Positions 18,154 to 26,576 of a DNA stretch of 64,000 nt are shown here, one piece after another (within the stretch, counting starts at the first letter, position 1; every line of letters begins with the position of its first letter). This stretch comes from Blautia faecicola. GTDB taxonomy: Bacteria > Bacillota > Clostridia > Lachnospirales > Lachnospiraceae. The notes beneath the pieces are model-generated. The model saw nothing but the letters and a program-made list of their open reading frames with translations. It did no database searches and had not been told where the DNA came from. Location of the stretch: NCBI RefSeq assembly GCF_004123145.1, contig NZ_SDKC01000001.1, forward strand, positions 887,501-951,500, written 5' to 3'. The translations under genes and the position numbers were made by a program.

Positions 18154-19166
18154 AATTAGAAAATATAACAGCAGGTAGAAATAATAATTTGAATCTGATC
18201 CGTTTTATTGCGGCAATCCTGGTCATCTATTCCCATTCATATCCGATTGGAACGGGAACAGATGCCGGGGAACCGCTGATGCGGGTGTCAGGTGGACAGA
18301 TCGGTTTTGGAAGTCTTGCGGTCTGCGTTTTCTTTGTTTTTGGAGGATTCCTGATTTGTAAGAGTATGCTTCGCGTGAGAGACGGAAAAACATATTTTAA
18401 AGCAAGATGTATCCGGATCTTCCCGCCGTTGATCTTCGTGGCAGTGTGTTCGGCGTTTCTTTTGGGACCGTTTTATACGAACCTGCCGCTCGGTGAGTAT
18501 TTTACGAGTGCAGGAACGTACCGGTATCTGTTGAACGGATGTATGGTGTTACAGCACAATCTGCCGGGGGTATTTGAAAATAATATCTATGCAGGTGTGG
18601 TCAACGGGGCACTGTGGACCTTACCGGTGGAGTTCTTATGTTACATTATGTGTTATGTGATGTACCGTCTGCGGCTTTTAGAGAGAAAAAATCTGAAGTA
18701 TACGATCGTGATTTTTGCAGTGGGATGTGTGGGTGTGCAGATCCTTTCAGAACGGGGGATTCCGATGGTCGGCTCCATGATCCGTCCGACGGTGATGTTT
18801 TTCATTGGTATGCTGTATTATCTGTATCAGGATAAAATAAAAATGTCTTGGAAAGCAGCGCTTCTGGCAGCAGTGGGACTGGTGGTCAGCACCGGTGTGG
18901 GAGTTCTGGGATATATGATTTACGTGTTCCTGCCGTATCTGCTGTTTTATCTGGGATATGCGACAAAGAAAAAGTTTGCGGGATTCGGGAAAAAGAGAGA
19001 GATCTCCTATGGAATCTATCTGGCAGGATTTCCGATCCAGCAGATGATCTGTGCACAGTTCGGTGGACAGATGATGCCGTTAGTCAACGCGGTACTCGCC
19101 ATTCCGCTGGCGATCCTTGCCGGATGGCTGATCTGGCTGTGTGTGGAAAATCCGTTGAAAAAATAA
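18150..19166 (+). CDS. Acyltransferase 3 family membrane protein (OafA-like)
   Basis: The 338-residue polytopic protein starts with the family's hallmark, an NLIRFIAAILVIYSHS segment (15-30) with the conserved Arg and His. About ten membrane helices follow. Such enzymes O-acetylate (or otherwise acylate) surface sugars, carrying the acyl group across the membrane. The start is TTG 18150, with AAAGG 8 bases upstream, overlapping the stop of the broken small gene. The acceptor glycan is not known. Confidence 0.9.
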   Translation: MKLENITAGRNNNLNLIRFIAAILVIYSHSYPIGTGTDAGEPLMRVSGGQIGFGSLAVCVFFVFGGFLICKSMLRVRDGKTYFKARCIRIFPPLIFVAVCSAFLLGPFYTNLPLGEYFTSAGTYRYLLNGCMVLQHNLPGVFENNIYAGVVNGALWTLPVEFLCYIMCYVMYRLRLLERKNLKYTIVIFAVGCVGVQILSERGIPMVGSMIRPTVMFFIGMLYYLYQDKIKMSWKAALLAAVGLVVSTGVGVLGYMIYVFLPYLLFYLGYATKKKFAGFGKKREISYGIYLAGFPIQQMICAQFGGQMMPLVNAVLAIPLAILAGWLIWLCVENPLKK

Positions 19167-19217
19167 AAGAAGTGGAATACATATCAGAAAACGGTATGTA
19201 TTCCACTTCTTTTTTTT
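19165..19217. terminator. Bidirectional terminator between convergent genes
   Basis: A 19-bp perfect stem (19165-19183 with 19195-19213) flanked by an A-run on one side and a T-run on the other. It serves both the acyltransferase and the convergent wall-binding protein gene. Confidence 0.93.
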
Positions 19218-19231
19218 CGTTTATTTTGGTA

Positions 19232-22183
19232 TTAGCGTTTCCAGACACCGGAGTGGTCGAGATAACAGCCGTCCACCCAAGTATCCGAAGCCATGACGCC
19301 GGAGGTCGGATCCAGATAGTACCAGGAGCCGTTCAGGTTGAGCCATCCGGTCTGCATGACACCGTCACTGTTCAGGTAATACCAGTTATCTTTCAGATGC
19401 AGCCAGCCAACAGCCATGGACCCGTTCGAAGTCAGATAATACCAGGAACTGCCCTGCTGGAACCATCCGGTTACCATTGCGCCGTTACTGTTCAGGTAAT
19501 ACCAGGAACCGTTCTGGCCTATCCAGCCGGTCATCATCCATCCGTCGGCATCAAAGTAGTACCAGCGGCCGTTGATATATTCCCAGTCGGAAGTGGTGTA
19601 AGTGCCGTTTGCATGGCGATACCACCAGCGGGAGCCTTTCTGGATCCATTCCGGGGTGTTGGTAGTCTTTCCTTTGACCCAGGCTCCGGAACTGTCCACG
19701 TAGTCATAATCGATCCAGGTATCCGCCGCCATCGCACCGGAAGAATACATGTAGTAGCATTTGTCCCCGATCCAGTGCCAGCCAGGGCCGGTCATAGCAC
19801 CATCGGAAGAAAAGTGATACCAGTTGTTCAGCATGTAGTACCAGCCGATGACCATGGAACCATCGGAAGAAAGGTAATACCAGTTATCTTTGTAGGAAAG
19901 CCATCCGGTCTTCATTTTTCCATAGCTGTCCAGATAATAGTAAGAGGAACCCAGACGAAGCCATCCGGTTACCATATATCCGTCGGAACCAAAATAGTAC
20001 CAGGAATTATCGATCAGCGACCAGGTACTGGTCAGGTAAGAACCATCCGGGTTGGAATACCGGTAGCCCTTACTGTCGTGATGCCAGCGGTTATTGACTT
20101 TGGAGGTATCTTTTGCACCACTGGCGCCGTAATAGGTTCCGTTTACCCAGGTGGATACTGCCATGGAACCGTCGGAATTGAAAAAGTATTCCGAAGCATT
20201 GATGACTCTTGTACCGGTAGTCATGGCGCCGGAATCCGGATCCAGATAGTAATAGGTGCCGGAACGGTACAGCCATCCGGTCTGCATCGCGCCGGTGGAA
20301 GGATTCAGGAAATAATAGTGATTCTTATGAAACAGCCATCCGGTTTCTATGATTCCATCGCTTCCCAGGTAATACCATAAGCCCTTGCTTAAAACAAACT
20401 GATCTCTGAGCGGAAGGGAGGAATTGTTAAAATAGTAATAATTGCCTTCGGTATCCTGTTTCCAGCCGGATACTGCGGTCGGGAATCCGTTCTTATAATA
20501 GACGACAACCGGCGGTGCTTCGATGTCTCCGATCGCAACGCGTTCTTTATTTGCCGGAATGTTGTTGGAGAGAGAATCGTCCAGCTGGATCTGCAGCGCA
20601 CCGATGCCGTCTTTGGCATACCAGGCAGTCGGGTACAGCGGAATGTTATTGGCTCCCATCTCGAGCAGGGTGTCCAACGTACTGGTTTCCGTGCGGAAGG
20701 TACGGGAGGTTACATAGGCAAACGTACCGGTCATGACCGCCATTTTCGGGCTGAGGGTGCGGATATAGGAACTGGTGTTGGAACCGTAGGAACCGTGATG
20801 TCCGAGTTTCAGAAGATCTACATGTCCAAGCTTCTGTGCAAGTGCAGTTTCCGCACCAATGTAATTGTTGATATCACCGGAGAGGAAAGCGGTTGCACCG
20901 GTCTGCATGGAAGTTACTTTTACGCCAAGACTGAAATAATTGGCATCCGGCAGAGCACCCCAGGTTTGATAGACACCGTAATTCATAATCTCAATCTGTA
21001 ATCCGTCTTTGCCGCCGAGATAGAAGATCGGTGAGGCTGTATACCCCTGTTCATTTTCATGGACACCACTGCGGGCGGAAGCACTTTCCTGCCCCTCCTG
21101 CAGGTTGGCAGGATCGAGTGGATTGTCAGCTGCCACCTGATCGCTCTCTGGGATCGCATCGGTAGAAAGTCCGTCGGTGAGAGCGGAAGTGACCGCCGGT
21201 TCGGATTCGTCGATCACCGCATCCGGGAAATCGGAAGCGGAAAAGAGTGCAGTTGTCTGAGCATCCGCTGTGACTGCGGATGCTGTCTCATCGGTGTCCG
21301 TGCCCGCAGGCGTGCAGATAAAATCATAAGGAGAATCTGCGGATACAGTGAAAACCGCATTGTCTGCGGATGGTGTGATCTGATAACGGAGTTCATTCTT
21401 ATCATCATCGTATTTTGGAACACCGGTAAAGGTGTAGGTCCATGTACCGTTTTCCGAAGAAAATTCAGGGGAGACGGAGAAAGTTTTTACATCTTCCGTA
21501 TCGCTCTGACAGGTAAGCTCGACGGAAACTGCTTCCGGGGGAAGCGAAGCCAAAGCATCTGCATCTTCTTCGGAAGAATCCTGCCAGGTGATCGTTCCCT
21601 GAATGGTAACGGTCTGCGGATATACCGGGGCATCCGGATCAAAATACTGGATCAGAGGGGCACCGGTATCTTTTGCCGCAGAAACTACATGGTCGTATAC
21701 ATAAAGATTGTCAAACAGATGCGTGGGGTTACTGATCCATTCATCCGAATAAGGCTCAATATAGACACGCTTTGGTTTAAAGGTACGGATGATCTCATCC
21801 CCGGAACCGATATGATCGCTGTGCGGGTGGGTTGCAATATAGAACTCAAAATTGCTTTCGTTTACACCGCGGGAGCGCAGATAGGAAATTACCGTATTTT
21901 CCTGACCGGCAGAAGTAACGATGCCGGGACGGTAAGGATATCTGCTGTCGGAACCATCGGGATAATCGCTGTCTTCTCCGGAGTCCACCATACCGAACTT
22001 TCCGTTACATTCGAGCAAGATCGCATCGCCGTTGGCATCGAGGGTCAGAAAATGAATCGTGCCGGGATCTCCCGTGGATGCAGTGGAAAGCGTTTCGGCG
22101 GATACCGAAACAGCGGAGAAAAAGAAACACATGGAGCATATCAGAAGCAGCCATGCAAGGATCTGTTTTTTTGAAACTGTCAT
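19232..22183 (-). CDS. Secreted metallo-beta-lactamase-fold protein with wall-binding repeats
   Basis: The 983-residue protein has a signal peptide (about 1-29). A ComEC-like metallo-beta-lactamase fold follows, with H119-x-H121-x-D123-H124 and a later LKLGHHGSYGS motif. Between them (about residues 172-275) sits a beta domain resembling Cna-B repeats (W-x-D, WTYTFTGVP, YQITPS). From about 565 to the end run some 18 choline-binding-type repeats (GW...WYYL...G.M.TGW), which in related proteins bind choline or other wall teichoic-acid decorations. A perfect AAAGGAGG site precedes ATG. It probably acts as a wall-bound hydrolase; the substrate (nucleic acid, phosphodiester or other) is unknown. 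The licD gene at 43243 could supply choline decoration, but that is inference. Confidence 0.88.
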   Translation of the reverse strand: MTVSKKQILAWLLLICSMCFFFSAVSVSAETLSTASTGDPGTIHFLTLDANGDAILLECNGKFGMVDSGEDSDYPDGSDSRYPYRPGIVTSAGQENTVISYLRSRGVNESNFEFYIATHPHSDHIGSGDEIIRTFKPKRVYIEPYSDEWISNPTHLFDNLYVYDHVVSAAKDTGAPLIQYFDPDAPVYPQTVTIQGTITWQDSSEEDADALASLPPEAVSVELTCQSDTEDVKTFSVSPEFSSENGTWTYTFTGVPKYDDDKNELRYQITPSADNAVFTVSADSPYDFICTPAGTDTDETASAVTADAQTTALFSASDFPDAVIDESEPAVTSALTDGLSTDAIPESDQVAADNPLDPANLQEGQESASARSGVHENEQGYTASPIFYLGGKDGLQIEIMNYGVYQTWGALPDANYFSLGVKVTSMQTGATAFLSGDINNYIGAETALAQKLGHVDLLKLGHHGSYGSNTSSYIRTLSPKMAVMTGTFAYVTSRTFRTETSTLDTLLEMGANNIPLYPTAWYAKDGIGALQIQLDDSLSNNIPANKERVAIGDIEAPPVVVYYKNGFPTAVSGWKQDTEGNYYYFNNSSLPLRDQFVLSKGLWYYLGSDGIIETGWLFHKNHYYFLNPSTGAMQTGWLYRSGTYYYLDPDSGAMTTGTRVINASEYFFNSDGSMAVSTWVNGTYYGASGAKDTSKVNNRWHHDSKGYRYSNPDGSYLTSTWSLIDNSWYYFGSDGYMVTGWLRLGSSYYYLDSYGKMKTGWLSYKDNWYYLSSDGSMVIGWYYMLNNWYHFSSDGAMTGPGWHWIGDKCYYMYSSGAMAADTWIDYDYVDSSGAWVKGKTTNTPEWIQKGSRWWYRHANGTYTTSDWEYINGRWYYFDADGWMMTGWIGQNGSWYYLNSNGAMVTGWFQQGSSWYYLTSNGSMAVGWLHLKDNWYYLNSDGVMQTGWLNLNGSWYYLDPTSGVMASDTWVDGCYLDHSGVWKR

Positions 22184-22205
22184 AGGACCTCCTTTGTGGA
22201 TCGTT

Positions 22206-22234
22206 AATATATAATATAATTCAGTATGTCAGAA
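22206..22234 (-). promoter_or_regulatory. Possible promoter of the wall-binding protein gene
   Basis: On the minus strand TTCTGA (22229-22234), 17 bases, TATATT (22206-22211). The -35 is poor, so this is tentative. Another reading uses CTGACA with a 15-base spacer. Confidence 0.35.
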
Positions 22235-22275
22235 CGGCGAAAAAAAATCAAGAAGTATCTTCACGGAATGTCCGC

Positions 22276-22304
22276 TTGATTATAAGAAACAGAGATGATA
22301 TTAT
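22276..22304 (+). promoter_or_regulatory. Sigma-A promoter of the DUF2142 gene
   Basis: TTGATT (22276-22281), a 17-base spacer, then TATTAT (22299-22304). It lies 58 bases before the start codon in the divergent gap. Confidence 0.7.
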
Positions 22305-22361
22305 AAGGAAGATTCGAAAAAATGAAATCAACGAAATTATCAGATAAAAAGGAAGAACGAA

Positions 22362-24332
22362 ATGAAAAAAACAAAATATAAGAACTGGTGTGTGTTGTTG
22401 TTGCTCATGATCGGGCTGGGCAGCATGATTCTGATGTTTTACTATTACAAGGTCAGGGAGGTTGCCAATCAGGAACGGTCGTATATCAATATTGCGGCAT
22501 CGTCTGAACAGATCAGGGACAGTTCCTTTTTCTGGGGAGAGCATGAGATCGTGCAGCAGATCCGTCCGGAAGAAAATAAGATCACAAAGTTCTGTATCAT
22601 GTTCCAGAGGAATATGGAAGTACCTGCCGAGGGCATCCTTCATGTGGAACTGTACGATGTGCAGAATGATACGGTGGTTCAGCAGTGGGATTTTCATGAA
22701 AGCAAGATCCAGGGAATCGATTATCAGATCTTTCCGCTGGCACAGCCGTTAAAGAATACGGCAGGAAGAATCTACCAGATCAGAGTGAGTGCCTCGGCGG
22801 ACTGCCATGCATTTCCGGCTGTGACGAATTACAAATCCTACAGTTATAATGCGATGGTCGACGGAGAGCAGCTGTTTGGTACGATGGTGTTTAACGTGCA
22901 GTCAGATAATGCATTTTTAAAACCGATTTATGTGGCCTTTTCGGTGATCCTCCTTCTGGGCGTACTCTGTCTGGGGGCGGCCTATATTCTGGGGATCCGC
23001 AGACCGGAGGCGTATTTCCTGATTCTGGGAATCTTTATGGGAAGTATGTATATCGTCCTGTTTCCGCCGAATGTGGCACCGGATGAACATGCCCATATGG
23101 CTGCAACGTATGCGGATGTGAATAAGATCCTGATGCGGGATGTCACGGATGAGAAGGGAAAAGTGTATGTGCGTGCGACCGATGCGGATATCACGGAAAA
23201 GATGCAGCTGACGCTGGATAACATGGCGTATGATTACGGACAGCTTTTCAAAGTGACAGACACGACGATGGTTTCCTATAACCGGGCACCGATCGCGGTT
23301 CCGATGATCGCACATCTTCCGCAGACGGTCGGTGTGCTGATCGGCAATCTCTTCCATATGAATGGAATGTGGACCCTCTATATGGGAAAAATCACCGCGC
23401 TGCTGTTTTATTTGATCTGTATCTATTTTGCGATTAAGATCCTTCCTTGGGGAAAGATGATCATGGCGGTGATCGCGCTGTTTCCGATGAGTCTGGAACT
23501 TGCGGCATCGTATTCGTATGACTGTGAGGTCAATGCACTGAGTTTTCTGTTTATCGCCTATACGATGTATCTGATCTTTGAAAAAAATGTGGTAGGATGG
23601 AAGGAATGCCTGTTCCTGCTGGTGGTAGGAAGCTGGATGGCTCCATGTAAAGTTGCCTATATCTTTATCTGCGGATTTGCCTTCGCGATTCCGTACAGAA
23701 AGTTCAAAAACAAAAAGGCGGCACTGGTGTTTAAGGTCGCTTTTGTGTCGATCCTTCTGATCGCGACGGTCGGAATCCGAAGCACGATGATCCAGGGGCT
23801 GCTTGGTTCTTCCGACAGCAGCAGTACATCGGAGGTGGGATGGACCATCGGACAGATCCTGAGCGACCCGGTACACAGCCTCGGGGTGCTGTTCAACACC
23901 TATTTTGAGCAGATGGAATACTATGTGGGAACGATCGTAGGAAAATCTCTTGGATGGTTCCAGATCGAGATACCGTGGCACATTATCGTCGGTTTTATCC
24001 TGTGTCTTGCCTACGCTCTGTATGCGGATGCCGGAAAAGTCATGTACCTGAAAAAATGGCAGAAAGCACTCGCCATCGTATTATCCGTGATCATGACAGG
24101 CGGAATCGTGCTGAGCATGTGGCTGGACTTTACGCCGTCCTACTGGGGCAATGTGGCCGGTGTGCAGGGAAGATACTTTTTGCCGTTTTTACCAATGCTG
24201 TTGTTTACAATCAAGAGCAAACGGACAAAATATCATGAAAATATAGAAAATAAGATAGCAATCGGCATGTGTACGCTGCAGATTCTGACATTTTTTGAAG
24301 TCTGGCTGACCATTCTGGTGCAAAGTGAGTAA
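22362..24332 (+). CDS. DUF2142 family polytopic membrane protein (GT-C-like)
   Basis: The 656-residue protein has an N-terminal helix (about 9-27) and an extracytoplasmic beta-rich domain (about 35-185). About ten further helices follow. The VAPDEHAHM motif (about 239-247) is the acidic signature of DUF2142 and of GT-C glycosyltransferases, which use polyprenyl-phosphate sugars outside the membrane. It is therefore a candidate outer-face glycosyltransferase or polymerase. It lies ahead of the rmlC operon but a strong promoter and leader separate them. Confidence 0.85.
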   Translation: MKKTKYKNWCVLLLLMIGLGSMILMFYYYKVREVANQERSYINIAASSEQIRDSSFFWGEHEIVQQIRPEENKITKFCIMFQRNMEVPAEGILHVELYDVQNDTVVQQWDFHESKIQGIDYQIFPLAQPLKNTAGRIYQIRVSASADCHAFPAVTNYKSYSYNAMVDGEQLFGTMVFNVQSDNAFLKPIYVAFSVILLLGVLCLGAAYILGIRRPEAYFLILGIFMGSMYIVLFPPNVAPDEHAHMAATYADVNKILMRDVTDEKGKVYVRATDADITEKMQLTLDNMAYDYGQLFKVTDTTMVSYNRAPIAVPMIAHLPQTVGVLIGNLFHMNGMWTLYMGKITALLFYLICIYFAIKILPWGKMIMAVIALFPMSLELAASYSYDCEVNALSFLFIAYTMYLIFEKNVVGWKECLFLLVVGSWMAPCKVAYIFICGFAFAIPYRKFKNKKAALVFKVAFVSILLIATVGIRSTMIQGLLGSSDSSSTSEVGWTIGQILSDPVHSLGVLFNTYFEQMEYYVGTIVGKSLGWFQIEIPWHIIVGFILCLAYALYADAGKVMYLKKWQKALAIVLSVIMTGGIVLSMWLDFTPSYWGNVAGVQGRYFLPFLPMLLFTIKSKRTKYHENIENKIAIGMCTLQILTFFEVWLTILVQSE

Positions 24333-24357
24333 AGAGCTGGCAAATCAACGGTTAGAG

Positions 24358-24386
24358 TTGAAGAATAAGGACAGCAATGTTATAAT
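24358..24386 (+). promoter_or_regulatory. Sigma-A promoter of the rmlC-export operon
   Basis: TTGAAG (24358-24363), a 17-base spacer, then a perfect TATAAT (24381-24386). Transcription would start near 24393, leaving a leader of about 200 bases before rmlC. Confidence 0.85.
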
Positions 24387-24392
24387 ATAAAG

Positions 24393-24593
24393 CTGGATAG
24401 AACGAGCTAAAATACGCTTCGCGAATTTTACTCGTTATCGCGGCAGTCGTCAAGGTCTCGTGCAAGCACGGACTTTGACTTGTTGCTCGCGTAAATCAAA
24501 ACGGCAGTATCCATTTCGGATACTGCTCGTTTGTATTGCATAGCAATCATGACAGAAGATGACTGAGAAACAGAAAAAAGAGAGGAAAAAAAG
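24393..24593 (+). ncRNA. Structured mRNA leader with four hairpins
   Basis: Four stems follow one another: 24401-24436 (15 pairs with small bulges), 24449-24479 (13 pairs, loop CAAG), 24504-24526 (9 perfect pairs, loop ATTTC) and 24535-24547 (5 pairs). None has a clear T-tract, so this is not a simple attenuator. The leader does not fit a riboswitch class I can recognise. It could control operon expression, bind a processive antiterminator or be an inserted palindromic element. A related fragment is at 2653-2701. Confidence 0.55.
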
Positions 24594-25157
24594 ATGGGAA
24601 AAATTACAGTAGAAACATGTGAAATTGAAGGACTGAAAGTGATTACACCTACCGTGTTCGGGGATGAACGTGGATATTTTATGGAAACTTATAACTACAA
24701 CGATTACAAGGCAGCAGGCATTGACATGGAATTTGTGCAGGACAATCAGTCCAGCTCCAAAAAGGGAGTTTTAAGAGGTCTGCATTTCCAGATTAATTAT
24801 CCGCAGGATAAACTGGTGCGCGTGGTAAGCGGAGAAGTGTTTGACGTTGCAGTAGATCTGCGTCCGGGTTCTGAGACATACGGAAAATGGTTTGGCGTTG
24901 TGCTGTCCGCAGAAAATAAAAAACAGTTCTTTATTCCGAAGAATTTTGCACACGGATTTATCGTACTGTCCGAGTCCGCAGAATTTGCATACAAATGTAC
25001 GGATTTCTATCATCCAAACGATGAAGGCGGACTGAAATGGGATGATCCGGAGATCGGTGTGGAATGGCCGATGCCGGAAGGAATGACAAAAGAAGAACTG
25101 ACCATCTCTGAGAAAGACCAGAAGTGGGGAAGTTTTGCGGAGTACAAAAATCGATAA
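24594..25157 (+). CDS. rfbC: dTDP-4-dehydrorhamnose 3,5-epimerase
   Basis: The 187-residue protein is an RmlC cupin that epimerises dTDP-4-keto-6-deoxyglucose on the way to dTDP-L-rhamnose. The active-site His64 (RGLHFQ) and Tyr139 (DFYHP) are visible and the length is typical. GAGAGG lies upstream of ATG. The partner genes rmlA, rmlB and rmlD are not in the window and must be elsewhere. Rhamnose as a component fits the many rhamnosyltransferase-like GT2 proteins here. Confidence 0.95.
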   Translation: MGKITVETCEIEGLKVITPTVFGDERGYFMETYNYNDYKAAGIDMEFVQDNQSSSKKGVLRGLHFQINYPQDKLVRVVSGEVFDVAVDLRPGSETYGKWFGVVLSAENKKQFFIPKNFAHGFIVLSESAEFAYKCTDFYHPNDEGGLKWDDPEIGVEWPMPEGMTKEELTISEKDQKWGSFAEYKNR

Positions 25158-25169
25158 GAGGGAAATGAA

Positions 25170-26552
25170 ATGGGAAGAAAGAAAAAGATTCTGGCCGGTA
25201 TCTGCGTTTTGTTTTTACTGGTTTTAAATGTGCTGATCGTAGGTCACAGAGGAAGCGTGGGAGGAAACTATGAACTTCATCTTACTGTGACCAGCGACAA
25301 GGAACAGGAGATTCAGGTTTATTACAGTGTAGCCAGAGAACTTTCAGAAAAGATGAGCCAGGTACAGTCGTATAACCAGGTGGGAGAAAGTCAGGAACTT
25401 GTTTTCTCAGTTCCATTTCAGTGTAATATGGTACGCCTGGATCTGGGCACACAGCCGGGAACATTTACGATCCAGGATGTGTACCTTGGATGCAAGGATG
25501 TAAAAGAACAGATTCCGGAGATGAATGATCCGAAACTGATCGAGGGACAGCAGATTGAGAGTATGGAGTCCAATAAAGGAACATTAAAAGTCTGGACCAA
25601 TGGAAACGATCCGTATATCTGGCTGACGATTGACAAAGACCAGCTGTATCCGGTTCTGGAAAAAGATTATACCCAGAAACTGTGGATCAAGAATATCCTG
25701 ATGCTTCTGCTGATCGACGGCGGAGCAGTGGTTGCGTTTGTTTTCCGGAAAAAAGTGCTGACACTTCCGATCGAGCTTTTGCAGAACCGGAAGCTGATCA
25801 TGAATCTGGCAAAGAATGACTTCAAGACCAAATATGCAGGTTCCTATCTGGGAATCGTATGGGCATTTGTACAGCCGATCGTTACGATCCTGGTATACTG
25901 GTTCGTATTCTCCGTCGGACTGAAGGCGGGAAATATATCGGATTATCCGTTTGTTCTTTATCTGGTATCCGGTATCGTTCCGTGGTTCTTCTTCCAGGAT
26001 GCGTTAAACGGCGGAACCAACGCCCTGATGGAATATAATTATCTCGTTAAAAAAGTAGTGTTTAAGATCAGTGTACTGCCAATCGTAAAGATGATCTCGG
26101 CACTGTTTGTACATGCATTTTTCGTTGTGTTTTCACTGGTTCTGTGCAGCCTGTACGGATACACACCGTCTCTGGCAACACTGCAGATTCTGTATTATTC
26201 GTTCTGTACGTTTATGCTTACGCTGGGACTGGTATATGCAACCAGTGCGATCGTTGTATTTTTCAGAGATCTGACACAGATCATCAGCATTTTCTTACAG
26301 GTAGGTGTCTGGCTGACACCGATCATGTGGGATGTCAACATGTTGTCCAACTATCCGTGGCTGATCAAACTGTTCAAATTAAATCCGATGTACTATATCG
26401 TCACCGGATACCGTGATTCCATGCTGGGTCACGTATGGTTCTGGAATCACTGGGGATGGACCGTATACTTCTGGATCGTAACAGTCGTATTGTTTGCGCT
26501 GGGTTCTTGGATCTTCAAGAGACTGAAACCACATTTTGCAGATGTACTTTAA
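25170..26552 (+). CDS. ABC-2 export permease fused to an N-terminal extracytoplasmic domain (Wzm type)
   Basis: Residues about 205-460 are a normal Wzm/RfbA-type permease (SYLGIVWAFVQPIVTILVYW, about 225-244; six helices). Unusually it is preceded by a membrane helix (7-24), a beta-rich domain of about 145 residues outside the membrane (25-170) and a second helix (172-192). The usual permease is about 260 residues, so some 200 are extra. The extra domain could receive the polymer outside or contact a wall ligase; that is inferred. It starts 12 bases after rfbC and is followed by its ATPase. Confidence 0.9.
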   Translation: MGRKKKILAGICVLFLLVLNVLIVGHRGSVGGNYELHLTVTSDKEQEIQVYYSVARELSEKMSQVQSYNQVGESQELVFSVPFQCNMVRLDLGTQPGTFTIQDVYLGCKDVKEQIPEMNDPKLIEGQQIESMESNKGTLKVWTNGNDPYIWLTIDKDQLYPVLEKDYTQKLWIKNILMLLLIDGGAVVAFVFRKKVLTLPIELLQNRKLIMNLAKNDFKTKYAGSYLGIVWAFVQPIVTILVYWFVFSVGLKAGNISDYPFVLYLVSGIVPWFFFQDALNGGTNALMEYNYLVKKVVFKISVLPIVKMISALFVHAFFVVFSLVLCSLYGYTPSLATLQILYYSFCTFMLTLGLVYATSAIVVFFRDLTQIISIFLQVGVWLTPIMWDVNMLSNYPWLIKLFKLNPMYYIVTGYRDSMLGHVWFWNHWGWTVYFWIVTVVLFALGSWIFKRLKPHFADVL

Positions 26553-26576
26553 GAGAAATCAAAGAGAGGATTACAG

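Noticed and set aside
18848-20380. A 510-codon plus-strand frame with protein-like repeats
   Set aside because: It is the antisense shadow of the wall-binding repeats of the minus-strand gene, whose signal peptide, ribosome site and domains are clear.
19260-20420. Regularly spaced repeated DNA that could be mistaken for a CRISPR array
   Set aside because: Units are about 60 bases, imperfect and in frame; they encode the GW...WYYL repeats.
21059-22174. A 371-codon plus-strand frame
   Set aside because: Antisense to the metallo-beta-lactamase part of the minus-strand gene; no ribosome site and no family pattern.
22362-24332. The DUF2142 protein as the Wzy polymerase
   Set aside because: It lacks the large periplasmic loop pattern of Wzy that I would expect, and the PDEHAH motif points to DUF2142/GT-C; polymerase function cannot be claimed.
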